DNA from: Eutypa lata
Taxonomy: Eukaryota; Ascomycota; Sordariomycetes; Xylariales; Diatrypaceae
Assembly (NCBI GenBank): GCA_022661535.1
Contig: JAKULF010000006.1
Span: 558,001 to 622,000, forward strand
DNA length: 64,000 nt
Reading direction: 5' to 3'
A model generated the notes under the pieces. The model was given only the letters and a program-made list of their open reading frames with translations. It was not told the origin of the DNA and made no database searches. A program made the translations under genes and the position numbers. How positions within the stretch are numbered: position 1 is the first letter of the stretch; each line of letters starts with the position of its first letter. Below, piece by piece: positions 1-12,915 of this stretch.

Positions 1-374
1 GCAGAGCTCTGCTCAAAGAGGTCCATAGCGTTAAGCAACGCATTGGTGTCTGGAATGAGGTAGTGGCCTTGCGGGAAAGCTTTTGTTCCGGCCGGTTTGT
101 CAGAGAGCACAAATGGGCTCACTATTCATAGTTAGTTGTCACGATTTTACATCCGTACGCAGAGCGGAAACCACTCACATTCGCCAGCTGCGTTCCTCGG
201 CGCCGTAGCAATACATCGCGAACAGAGCTTCGAGGAACAGGGAATGTCCTGTCGAAGGTAGACCTCACGGACAATCTTCTGGACCTTGCCGCTCTTCGTG
301 GACCTCACATAGACCTTACTCGAGATATTTGACGAGAACGAGTCAGCGCCCGCTGTTCTCTTCAAACTCGTCAT
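1..374 (-). CDS. DIS3: Exosome exoribonuclease Dis3/Rrp44, N-terminal part (runs off left edge)
   Basis: Dis3 is the catalytic 3'-5' exonuclease and PIN endonuclease of the nuclear and cytoplasmic RNA exosome. Exon 1 is 374 down to 179 and begins MTSLKR; it contains the family-typical N-terminal stretch KVYVRSTKSGKVQKIVREVY followed by LRQDIPC and a CxxC-like SKLCSRC segment. A 57-bp intron (178-122; GTGAGT donor, branch CTAAC, TAG acceptor) leads into exon 2 (121 down to the window edge), which reads PFVLSDKPAGTK and then PDTNALLNAMDLFEQ, the start of the PIN nuclease domain with its first acidic residue. Only about 105 of roughly 1,000 residues are in the window; the RNB domain would lie outside. 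The start at 374 was chosen over an in-frame ATG at 398 because MTSLKR matches my memory of fungal Dis3 N-termini. Identification is from known family sequence and is strong. Confidence 0.9.
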
Positions 375-3300
375 AACGTAATTTATGCAGTCCGTCAAAC
401 GCCCAAGGCAAAATCAATCTAGGGCTCTTCTGATAGAAGAAGGCAAATATGTGTAGAGAGTTATGAAGTATCAAATTGGGATGTGGCTAGTGGCGTAGTC
501 AAGTTTTGTTACAGCCACACAATTCACATGAGGCAACTCTAGGTAGGTAGGTAGAGGCTAGTTAGCCTTAAGATAACTATGTAGGTAGTAGTTAACTACC
601 GTCACAATCTTATCGTTATCACCTGTATGTACGAAGCACCCCCACCCTACCAGATACCACCAGCTACCTAGCCTGCCAATCTTGAATTTGCAAAGCTTAA
701 AAGATGTCACCTCTTCTCCAAGAACAAACATCACTTGGTCCATGCCCATTCCTACCTTCCACTTCCTGCCTGCCGCTGGTAAATTTCCCGAGAAGCATTG
801 GTCAGCTGAACGAGGCTAATCATATGTATGTCGTTTTGAACCTTCGCAAAGACCGACCCGACTGTCTGGGACTGGTCTTCCTTGCTCTTCACCTTGGCCC
901 CCGACCTCCAAATTGCTCTTTATAGGTAGGTAGGTAAGTATATTTGGAATCGACCAAGGTGCGCCTCAGATCTAATAAATCCATCCAGGACTCACCTATT
1001 TACCCACATAGGTATATCCACGCAAAGCCACCTAGACACACTGGGAAGGATCACATATCACACACATATACATGGTCTAAGAAGTGTTTACCTTTGTTTT
1101 GTTTTGTTTTCTTTTTCTGATAAGCCCCGAACCGTTGCATACAGATGTAGGTAGCATCATTTAGTTAGATGCATCGGAAGGATCTCGAGGATACCAGGAT
1201 ACCAGGATACGTACAAAGGCGGCAGCAAGCGAGATGCAAAATCTCCTAAATCCAAGCATTCGATCAGGTTTGTACGCAAGTTGCAGCTAACTTTTTAGAA
1301 CTTCGCTTTGATGTAACGTAGATCTTGGTTTTCTGTCGTGATCGCCTAACTACCTCATGCAAGCCAAGTCCCCCTTACGAATCCCGCGAAGAGATGGGTT
1401 GTTTACAATTACCTGCTGCCGTTCTCGCTTTCGCACACCGGGCCAGTAGGCAGACGTGATCCCGAACGCGCTTCGCTCCTCTGCAGGGTATTTGAAACAC
1501 AAAAACATGCCATCGAGAGCTCGAGACATATGCAGCTTCTTCTTCTTTCCCTCTTTCTCTGCTACCTAACCCCACACGGTTCTGCATCATGCAGCGAAAG
1601 TCCATACATACATATAACGCATGCATGCCTATATCTCTGGGTAGGGTAGGGTAGGGTATGGTAGGGTGGTGGTAGTGGTGGTAGTAACAGTAGTGATGGG
1701 GGTCCTCTTGCAGGCAGCCGAATATGCGCTCCACTCAGTAACCTAACGGGCGTGCAGAGACGAGCCTGAGATCACTAATTCGCCTTTGCGGATCTATATT
1801 GATCTGGATCATATGATCGACAGCATTCACCCGCCGATTTCTACCATATTATACATTACCCTATGCCGCCCAACGCGACGGGATAGAGAGGCGCCCGCGT
1901 ATGCTATCTACGCCATATACGCTATACTATATTTTATTGTACGGGCGTGACATACAAACTGCGCATCTCTTGCCGAGCCCGAGCCCGTCTATAAAAATAG
2001 CATGTGGCTTTCCTTGACAGTTCCAGCAACTCGGGTTGACACATCTGGTCCCGGCCCAGGATGAGTAGTCGTCTGAAGTTTCATATTAATGGCCGGGAAG
2101 TTACGTGGATATACAGATATGCGTTATAGCCAAAACCAACTGGGTATGTAGGTATAATGGACTAATGGCTTCTATAGTAAACTAAGACATCGACGTCGAA
2201 ATCGTTCGATGTTAGCGATGAGATCTGAAAGAAAGAAAAAGCGATGGACGATAACACCATCGCATAACTTCTAATTTTGATTTTGATGACGATCTTCTTT
2301 AACTTCTGCTACTAGTTGCCAGTGGCAAAGACAGAAAGAAGACAAAGTCCTATAGATGTTGGTCCGTCTCTAGACAACATGAACAATGTGCATCCGCGGA
2401 TGCGCTGGAGGGGCCATCGGGCCCGCAAGGCAGGGCAGATGGATGGATGTGATTACCACGATGAATGCGTCATGCTCATTAAATCTCCGTAACGTAGGAG
2501 CAAGTGCAACCTCGATTCAAGAAAAAGAAATGAAAATAAGAGACAGATAATGCAAAGGCTCAAGAAGAAAGAAAGAAACCCGGACACGCGGTTGCTCATC
2601 AACACCAGATACTACTCTACTATAAATCTCGAGATGGGATAGGTATCCTGCCATCTGCATACATACATACCTAGCATACCTGGTATAAGTGAAAGCGGGT
2701 CTGTCCTATATGTATGTGTATGTAAGTGAGTACTATGTGGTATGCTGTAATCCTTCAAGCAGCAGCAGCACCCCACAGCGGATCGGACGTATATACATCT
2801 CGAGCACGGGCTGCTTGGGCTGCCTACCCAGCTAGTATAGGGCTTTCGGCAATCTCGCCTCAAGAGGCTATTCGATATAAACATGAAACCTGGTCATGAG
2901 CGGAAATCTCAGGTGACGATGTCGTGACCAAGCCTCTGGAAAGCTTTCCGAATGCCGTGCCACTACAGCGTTCGAGGCCAGCATCGGGTAGTTACCTTAG
3001 TTACACGTAACATCGAAACTGACAGTAGGTATATACACGTGCATAGCTCATCGTACAAGAGGGCAGGAAAGCTGCTGTTGTGCTTAGCTAGTAATAGTGT
3101 AGGTAAGTAGGTATCCGAAGTTAGCGGACAGATAGTCTATAGTCCAACGTCTATAGCTGGCGCGTGGCTAGGAGATTACAGAGGCTAAACAACAGCCCTT
3201 TTCTAGGCGCATAATGGTAAATCAAAGAAGTTTGATTATATATCGCACAATAATACATACTTAGTTAGCAACGACTAGTTATACTGTCTGCAGTTACAGC

Positions 3301-6300
3301 ACTGCAGTAGATGAAACAAGCCCTCTGCATAGACAATCATACAGAGGGAGTGGGCTTTTAATTGGAGCCTCGAACTTTCTATACATCGGAACAGAGCGAG
3401 GAAGATTGTCGCAAAGAACAAAGTATGGGGACGGATTATAGCATGGGACTGGTCAGTTCGTCTTTGGAGGGGGACGGGGGGTGAAAGCCCTCTGCAAACT
3501 GCGGGTAGCAAGGGTTTCCCGCTTCCTGCTGTGGCATGCCAAGATAACGGGCGAGCAAGCAAGGCCTGGTCGGCACGCAGTGGGTCAAAGCAAGATCGTA
3601 GAAGTGGCGTCTGCTCCTTGACGACTTCATAGGCGGGCGCTGTCATCGACTGCCGAAGAGGGGGGGGGCCAGGCAGGCTAGGCTGACTGTGATAGGACGA
3701 TCACTGGATCTCGTCGCAAAAAAAGAGACGACCCACTCTTCACCAGGAAAGTGTCCCAAAGGACCCTTGACCTGCTGGAAGGATGACGATCCCCATGGCT
3801 GTGCTAGGGGTACGTATTGAGGAGGGAGGCTGGCGGTGATGGGAGCGCGAGCGCGGAGGACGTCGGCAACTGGCTCGGTTGTTTCGGAGCGTGTGGCCGT
3901 GGGGAGAAGTGGGCGCAAAGCCACATTAACACGCGTAGATAAGACCGGTAGGAGGTTCAAGGCAGCTGTATAACTACATAATAGTGCAGGTAGTGTTGCG
4001 ACGCAGCGCAACGCAACGCAACGCAGGCCGCAGACTGCAAGGCCAGGGCTCCCCACCAGAAGCGGGGGCTCCATGAAGCCAAGATATGTTCGCGGGCAAA
4101 AAGGCATGGCGAGCAGACGAGGAGGTAAGATACATAGGCGACTTAAAGCGACATTTGCTATTAAGACCTCAGGGACTGGGAAAGAGGGAAGGGTGGAGAG
4201 AGACCTCGATTGCCAAGAAGGCTATGATTTGCAGGCGGGCAGTGGGTCTATAGTGTCAGCTGGTTGGTGGCAGAGACTTCATTCCTATCGCGGAACCAAT
4301 CACCTGTTGAGGCCACCCGCCTATATGGAGTCGTTTGAGAACCGAACCCTTGCTTTCTTGGACTCCTTTCCCCTCATCCCAACTCTTTCAAAGAAAAGAA
4401 CATTCCTCTGGCTTCACACCATTCTCACCTCCATAACCTCTTTCCCCAGAAGAGTTTGGGAGTCAAGGGAGTCTAGGCCTCCGTAGCACTAGTTGATAAT
4501 TAGTCTTTATTTTTTTTTTCTTTGTTGCTCGTCTTCAAAGCCCAATGATCCACATACAGTCACATGGCTCTAGACGCAGACGGGCCCAATCTCTTCGATA
4601 AGACCGACTGTTTGTCGATCTGGAGCTTGTGTAGTCGCCGGGAAGAGAGTGGATACAGGCCGTGATAGACACAAGGAAGTTCTAGCTCTACTTACTTGTA
4701 GGGGCTTGTGGTCGTGAAAACAGGGGGTAGGTATATCGGAGCCACGAGACGGAGCTTGGATTCCCGTCAGTTTCTGATAGTGATCGCATACGCAAGCCTA
4801 GCCGGGCTTAACAGTTAGCTAACTAGCGAAGGATCCCGACTCGAGGGTAGGTAGGCGGAGAAGCTTCAGGCAAGCGACGGCGATTCTCTATATCGCGATT
4901 CACTATCGCGGCAACCTAGGGATGCTACCTTGTAGGATAAGCGCCTGCCGAGTCCTCTAGTCTTCTTGGTCAATAGATATCTGAACTCTTGTAATAGAAT
5001 GCGTGTCTGAATCTTTGCTTCGTTGATCACTAAACCCTCTTGTTTGGTCTGCTCTTCGTATTGTAAGTCAAGCTCGACTATACCCGAGCTTTCAGCCCGT
5101 GGCGCTTCGCGATGACTAGTTTGACATCGCGATTTGTCCCAACAAGCCAATCATTCTACGGATAAGCGGGAACTAGGAATTGAGTGGGTTTGACTAGCAT
5201 CTCTGAACCTACCTAGATCGCTATATTACTGATCAAGTTATAGTCTTCATGAATAGAGTAGGCGCATCTCGAGTCTTGAGACATCGACATAGCAGTGTTC
5301 TCTACTAGGAGCATTAGGTAGATACTAGTTGCAGAAGATAGAGGATAGTTAAATGTCCGCATCATGTTTCTGTGTAAACAAACATATGGATAGGGGGGTC
5401 CGCCATGATGCTATAGGCACCGGCAAGCGCATTAGCGCGTGTGCACCTAGAGAGCTAGATTTGTGTTACAGTCATGTGTGCTGCTCGACTGCACGAGGCC
5501 GAGGAGTAAGAGGATCGGCCCTGGGAATCTGAAACTAGCCGACTGGTGACAAACAGAGTCGTCGAAGGACGGCCGCGCGAATTAGAGCTCCTGCAGGTCG
5601 ACGAATGCGTGAGGATGGAGCTTGGCTGCAGAAAGTAGCGGCCGCTCTTTAACTCCCTTCTACGGAACCCTTCGGGTCAGCTGCGATAGGAGGTAGTTCA
5701 TACTGAATAGTAGTCACCAGGGGGTAGTAGTAGTAGCAAGACTCGGTCTTTGCCTCCTTAGAATAATATGAAGTCATCCCCAGACCAGGGCTGGAAGGCG
5801 ACTCGTAGCGTGGCGAATATTAATGTGAACAAAGACTTAAACGAGCTGTCAGGGTTAACGCTTAACTAAGGAGTCTGTCCCTTTTAGATAAGTAGCTTAT
5901 AGTATATATCCACTTATGTTTTCCAGACTCTTTATTAATCTATGCAGAGGTAGTATACGTTTAGCGAAGGTGCATGTGGACTGCAGTCTGACCTCATCTT
6001 ATAGAGACCCTGCAGGATGACTATATTGATGCGCCGGATGTTGTTGCGTCGCGATCTCGGATAATAAGTGAGAAGAGAACCAGAGTAGGATTCCGTTTCC
6101 AACAGCGATAGAATCTATCGAGTATTCTTCTTGATAATCCCACACTCAGTGCAACATAGTGGACAGGGTTAAATCGGTACACATGTCGATCACCGATCCC
6201 GTTCATATAGAAGTGATCAACAGACCCTCAAGAATATCCGCCTTCAACTAACTTAAATACTATCCAGCTTCGACCCCGTAATCAGGGACTAACTAATTAG

Positions 6301-9300
6301 ACCAATATCGAGGACTTGAGCATCTAGGCTTAGAGATGTCATTCTGTGAGCAGTTCTCGTTTGTCTCGTAATGACGTAACGCTTGCATCCGGGCGACCTG
6401 ATTCTTCGTATTCAAACCGGCTGCGATTGCTTGAACGAGTCGATAATACAATAGTTGCTAAATAAGGCAGTTGAGAAAGGGTCCGATGCAAGCTGGGCAA
6501 CGTAGTACCACCGATAGTAGGTATAAGCAGGAAGATATGATAAGGAGCATGTTCTCTTGTCTACTACCCCTAACTACTATCTACTAATGTATAATCAAAA
6601 TTCGTTAGCCGGTCATCATAGAACAGTTACTACATACCCAGAGCTTGCAAAAACAGAGATGACAGCATATGCATAAGAAATGATTCTACAAATGTAATAG
6701 GAACTTGAACATGTATGTAATTATTATCAATACTTACATATACGTGCTATGGGGAGTGCATGTAAGCCCACTCGTACTAGGATTAGTTAAGACCCTAGCT
6801 CTTAGGCAAGCCCGATTGCCCCGAGAGAATGGGAAAGCCGCGCGACGCCCGTGCTCTTCCAGGTTAATGATTGGGCTAAAGGCCGCCGAGCCAATTCTTG
6901 CTTAGCACGAACGCGGTCCTTTGCAAAAGTTCGCGAATTCAATACGACAGCCGTGGCTACTGGTACATACGCAGAAGACTCCATGGTATATTAGCCAATA
7001 GTAGATACACCGAGCTAGCCACTTAGACAACATAAAAGATATATCATGCTCTTTCCCTTGTGGTAGGTATAGGTAGTTAGTAGCTGTTCTGCTCTTCCGC
7101 TCTTCTGTAGTAGATCGGGGCTATCACGAATGAACCAGCCCCGAACCTGACCTTTGGTGCTAATTAACCCCACTACCGCCGGGCGCGTGAGAGAAAGGGA
7201 AATGATAGGTCAAGCTCGAATGTGACAATGCCAAGTATTGAATGGGGGAAAACGTGGGAGATGAGTCATTCGGGGCGTATGTGTGTCAGAGAGGAGCCCC
7301 TTGCCTTTGGCTCTACAAGTGGGAGCTTACATACCTAATCTATTTACCTATGTGAAAAGGGAAGATAATGCGTTTAGTGCTGACAAGCAGGAGATAATGC
7401 ATGCCCATTAGGCATGTGTAAAGCATCTCTCTCTCACGGGGATTGCATCAACGGCATCTTTTCCAAGTCCTTCAGAGTATGGCGTTATTTTTAACTGGGA
7501 GTAGCAATACATATAAGAAGCGAACGGACGGACCATTCCTTCTTTCAGCCAAGGGATTCGCTGTGTAACAGTCTCTTGACTGGGGTTTTAGGGGTCCCGT
7601 TAAGGACAATTATATTACTCTGCGGCAGCCTTGCAGTTACAACGGGCTTTCTGTAGCAATGATACTCCTTTTACGGAGTACCTAGTTTTCTGTCGAGTTA
7701 GATATTGCTAGTATTCCTCCACCAATACGATACCTAATCAACCTAATCAATAACTTAATACACATAAGGTATCTTCATAAGGCATGTTCAAAAGCCTATA
7801 CTATGTGCAGATAGTTATGGGTAAGTCGTAATGTTTTACTACCTTAGATAGGGACAAACAACTCAGAAACGCGGCTCTAGCCTGGGCTGGCTGCCAGAAA
7901 CTAATAAGCTCTTGTCACGTTTTTGACATCGCAATCCTTCGGGGCATAGGAACCTTATCATCTTATGCAGCAACATGTAAGTGGCAAGCTGACGCGCAGA
8001 AAACCAAACTAGTACTAGTCAGCTCGAGTGGCGTCGAAATGGCATATTGAACCTTCTTCCTTTTTTGGTTCATATGTCACCATACTCGTAAAACCTATTT
8101 CCCCGGGATTAACAGCGCCCGAGACGACGGAACCGCAAATAAAGAACGCAATCCCAATTCCTCGGGTCGCCTCAAAAAGTCAAGAACCGCTTGGTAACAT
8201 GACACTCCTCTTCGACACGACATACACGGCGCTTTCACTCTTCCATCTCAATGACCTTGGGTATACCGCGTACTGGCCATGCCGGATAATGAACATGAAG
8301 ATAGACATGCAGGTATCCAGGTCATTTTAGAATCAAGAGGTTAAGCATCCCCCCCTCCGTTTACGGCTCTAGCCGAGCACGTTCTTGAACTTAGATAGCA
8401 CCTAAATGATGAATCAAAAACCCTCGTATTATCCTATCACTACTGCCTATTACTTACGTTGGCTACCGAGGGACCTACTCAGATTGCTAACCAGCGTTTA
8501 GCGTTTGAAGAGCTGCCTTAATAGGCAACTTGAACAAGAATGAGTTTCACCCTTATAGCTCGCAAAGTCCCCAAACACGGAACTAAACCAAGTAAGAGGT
8601 AAATAGTGAATAAATTCGACAAATCTTGTATCCATGAGACATGTTGAGGCAATCACCAGTTCGCTAGGCACCTAGTCAGTCGTTCTCGATTAAACCTCAT
8701 AAAAGCCACTCGGTTAGGCCTGTAAGTCTAGAGTAGGAGCTGTGGGTTATAGGTTGTGGGTAGAGCCCATCCAAGACACCTCATAAATCTAGTAGATCGA
8801 AGCAAAATTAGTTAATGCTGGCCTTAAGAATACGTACAAACGGATGGCCCCGGGGCACACCCCGTTTGACGATCGTTGGATCCTCCCGCGACTCCACTAA
8901 GAACTGTATTGAAACTTCAAGGATTTGGCGGGGTTACCTACAGCACGTAAGCAGTACAGATCAAGCAGCATTTTTTGACGACCGCATAACGCATAACATA
9001 CTCCTTTAAATACTGAATAGATATATAGTACTTTAATTAAATCTTACTTGTAAAAAGGTGTAGAACTAGCATAATAGTAAGTATATTATATGTTGGCAGT
9101 TAATTCCCAGCTGTTATATCGACATCGTAATTCCCATGTTTATCCTGTAGAGGGGTGTACTAAAAGACAGTTATGGCTCTCAACTTCATACATGCCAAGA
9201 TGACCATAACCATCCGTCCGTAGCTATATAGCTAAATAATTATCTTTCGAGACATATCCGCAGTGGGTTCTCTCCTTTGACTACATCTGATATATCACCT

Positions 9301-10959
9301 AATAGGTACCCAAGCATTGAAATGGTTTTGTTTGTTAAATTGAGCGGCTACTAGTACCAGCAAAGTTTTGGTGATCGTTCTCGAGAATACATATGAACTG
9401 TTATTAGGGGTGTTGTACTGTACATACACACCGGGTCAAACTAGCGGGGTCAGCTCATAATTAACCAATGACATAACGGTTAGATCCTTGTTGCTACCGC
9501 TTCACTTACTAAAATGAGGCATCGGCCAGTCTGGGTCGATACGGGGTAAGTACCTCTACAATCTTAAAAGTCAAGCCATCTACGAATACATGTATGCCTA
9601 GAATCTCTTCGTGAAATACCAGAAGTGATAGAGAACCACATAGGGCATTTATCATTAATAGAAATAAAAATAAAATAATCAAAAAAGATACGGTACGGGA
9701 AAGCCGTCTTGTCTCACTATCTCTTTCGTATCAATTAAGACTAGAAGATTTTGATTGCCTTTACCTTAATACGTAGCTTACTAAATATCACATTAACCAA
9801 TAGTTCTGTCGAGCAATCCGTCCCATACGTGCAACATCTAAGAGCACATCGCAGGTAAGATCAACATATCAAGTGCCATCTGTACTGCAGAGAGGCTGAG
9901 GATGTAGTCAAACTCTTATATTTGTGTCTCTCGGGGTTGATCAGCAGTCCCTACGAGCATGTAGCAGTGGCTTGACTTCAATTTACTTACACATATGGAC
10001 AATATTTAACATATCCGCTCTTGAATCGGCGTATCTGATACTCGCCACATTCGACACCGGGTTCCAGAGGCAAAGGGAACATCAATCCTTCTTGATACGA
10101 ACCTATTCACACGCCCCCTTCTCTCTTTATTTTCTACCATCGACTCCTCAATTTCTCGGAGCCGTGTGGCCCTCATCAAGATCCACTCTTGACTTCCTAT
10201 TACTAGTATTCTCTACAAACGCCACTATACTTCTATACCCTGGCCTCATTGGTTGAATCTTCCAATCTGAGCTTTAAACATCCCGGTCCTAACCCTGGAA
10301 CCCTTGGACAAAAGCAGTGTCTATACATATACTTAGAGTGAACGGCGTACATACATAGATGACCGGTTTACAAATCTACACATTCAAACATTCTAGCACA
10401 AATATAATCACATCAGCTAGCGAGCCGCTGTTCGGTCATTATTCCAAGACCATCGCCTTATGCGCATGTCTTCCCGACGGTCTCCATTTCAGATCGTGGG
10501 GCTCTTTTAGACACGATATTTAGCTCATCCTACGGCCTTGGTCTGGAGCTGTGGTCCAGTTGTTGCAACACTTGCATACCCGCACTTGCTTGTGCTCACG
10601 GCGCATCCACATTTATTACAACTTTGCTTGCGCCTATACATTCGTTATAGGCCTCCTTAGGCTACCTAGGTAGTTATAAGTCTACTAGGAACAACCCTGG
10701 ACACTCGGACTATAGTCTACTTAGCAAGACAGGCAGTCTATATTCTTGATCCCAAAGATACCAGGTGGTTAGTTCTCCATCTGAAAACAGTGAACAACTG
10801 CGCATTTATCCCCTTTATCGAATTCGAAAACCCTCCACTGTGCCATTGCATATACCAGTCATCTATGAGGGAAGAAATGTAGCTGGCGGCTTAAATCAGC
10901 TTAGCAGAATTGCGTTTCCCAACTTCGGCATTAACTTAGGTACCTAGGTAGGTCAAACA
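375..10959. other. Gene-poor intergenic region, about 10.6 kb
   Basis: I recognise no gene here on either strand. Open frames are short (the longest is 154 codons, 3643-4107 minus) and show no family motif or intron structure. The DNA is of mixed composition and carries many short TAGG/CCTA and ACATAC-type repeats, a GGGTA tract at 1639-1667 and a GCAAC tract near 4005-4025. It includes the DIS3 promoter side (375 onward). Very old, unrecognisable gene or transposon remains cannot be excluded. Confidence 0.6.
1639..1667. repeat. GGGTA pentanucleotide tract
   Basis: About six copies of GGGTA with one interruption (GGTAT), running into a GGT/AGT-rich stretch to about 1690. It resembles telomere-like DNA but the unit is five bases, not TTAGGG, so it is a simple repeat. 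Confidence 0.8.
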
Positions 10960-12915
10960 GGAGGCTTTGCTAGCCCAGAGGGGTCACCCACATCCACAAC
11001 CAACACCGGCACCACCACCATCGTCGCCGCCGCTGCCCTCCCTGTTCGCCATCTCGCTGGGCTACCCGTCGATCCACACACCATCTTTTAATGCTTAACT
11101 ACCGTCTGCGCATCTTCCCATACCCATCCCATCCCTAACCGTACTGTGTGCTTTACCACGATTCGTCGTTCATATAAACCCTTCGTCCACGAACAGGTTT
11201 CCATCCAGTCATCTCCAACCTTCGCCTGTCTGAACACGACGCGCTACTGCCTTCTTTCTAAACCCAGGTTCTACCTTGCAGCCCGCCCTGTCGTTGCGCC
11301 TCTGCTATCGTACATACATACGCATCGTGCAACAGCTAGCCTTTCGGAAGTACCCACGTACATACATCACAATATAGGGAGCCAAGGAGATATATGTTCC
11401 AATAGAAATGGAATCGGCCTTGTTTCGACCGCGACTGCGACAACATCTTCTATAATAACCTCACATGTTCTCTCACACATTGTCTACTATCTACGTAGAT
11501 GGCTCAAAGCTTTCAACTTAATCAGCTTAGACTAGCTACATAGTGGTTCCGTCAGAAGAGATACTTAGGCTTGACCTCGAAAGCCAAGTCCCATTTCCCC
11601 CCGGTCACCCTTTTTTATATATCTCACACCATGGTGTATAGATAGAGAGGCCTTACACCTAGTTGGAAGCTCTAGACTGGGTCGAGTAAGAAGAAGGAGT
11701 CAGCTCGGCAGAGAAGACGAGGGGGGGAAAGTGAGAAAGCAAAAGACTCACTCTCATTCGCGCGCACTCCCTGACTCCCTTGATACCCCCGACAAAGATG
11801 TCCATTTGGTATATCCACTTGGGCTCCTAATTACGCTACTTAACCTATTACATGCATACATCAAGTACATACTCCAGTTGGGTATTACTACGAAATACTT
11901 TCTTGCTCAACGGACACCCCTCCTCGACCCGACAAATACTATACCTACATACTTCTACCTGCCTACCTACATACATTACCTACCTACATACGTCCTCTTG
12001 CATGTCTACTATCTACGCACTACGTACCTACCTAGACAATCTGTTAACAAGAACTTGTGAGTAAGAGGGAAAAGAAGAAAGTGTGTGTGTGAGTGAGAGA
12101 GAGAGAACGAAAGAGTTCCCGCTTGGGTTTATGTCGAAACCAACATTAACTTATAACTTAGCAACCCATAATAATCGATCATCGCATGCAAGAGTTTAGT
12201 TCTGCATATCATCTTTCTACATTACTTACTTTCCTTATTATTATCTACCTACCAATCTATCCCGTACCCATCTAACTACATACTTGCCTTATATGTCCCG
12301 CTATTGCTACCTATTTACTTCGAACTACCTACATACTCAGCTACTATAACCTACCAATCTACATCTGTCTGTACATACGGATACTATCCCCATAATACCT
12401 GCCCAGCCTACATATGCGCACTTACATCCCTACATGCCCATCCATATACCACCAAGAGGCATCATACGCCATACGCCCGCCATACGCAATACCCATAACC
12501 GTATCCATATCCATATCCATACCTTTCCCCGAACTGGTCGCCCACACGCACTTCAATACGCACGGCGCACTGCACTTGGAAGCACGCACTTTAAACCTGT
12601 TGGTCCAGTCTGTTCCAAGATCTACTACCTACATACATACACCCATCCACCCATACACATTATCATACCTACATACATGCCACCCGCACACACACACGAG
12701 CTCTCACACACACCACATCCCTCCGCCTCGCCTCGTGGTTGCGACACGGCGCGTCATTCACATTACTACGTATCCCGACCTTTTTATTTTTAAACAAGGG
12801 ACACAATAGTTTTGATCCAACTATATCAAGACACGTCGCTCTGCAGGCACAGTATTCTCCACGTCTATCTTTCGCCGCCCGCCCCGACGTGCAACATCGT
12901 CGCCCGCTCGCGCGA
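10960..12915 (+). promoter_or_regulatory. Upstream/leader region of RSC7, pyrimidine- and CTAC-rich
   Basis: This two-kilobase stretch before the RSC7 start is rich in C, T and A on the plus strand, with repeated CTACCTACATAC and CCATAT motifs (for example 11936-12020, 12240-12420, 12500-12520). Several overlapping T/H/Y/P-rich open frames here are by-products of these repeats. It probably contains the RSC7 promoter and a 5' untranslated leader, but no TATA box or start site can be assigned with confidence. Confidence 0.4.

Noticed and set aside
1639..1690. Telomere-like GGGTA repeats
   Set aside because: The unit is a pentamer and lies between normal single-copy sequence; not the TTAGGG telomeric repeat and no subtelomeric context.
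3643..4107. 154-codon minus-strand open frame
   Set aside because: Composition is Leu/Pro/Arg/Ala-rich without a domain, signal or intron context; it is partly built on a CGCAA pentamer repeat.
5575..5645. Cluster of sites resembling a cloning polylinker (SacI, SbfI/PstI, SalI, NotI-like)
   Set aside because: No vector sequence flanks it and the sites are spread over 70 bp of ordinary genomic DNA; coincidence.
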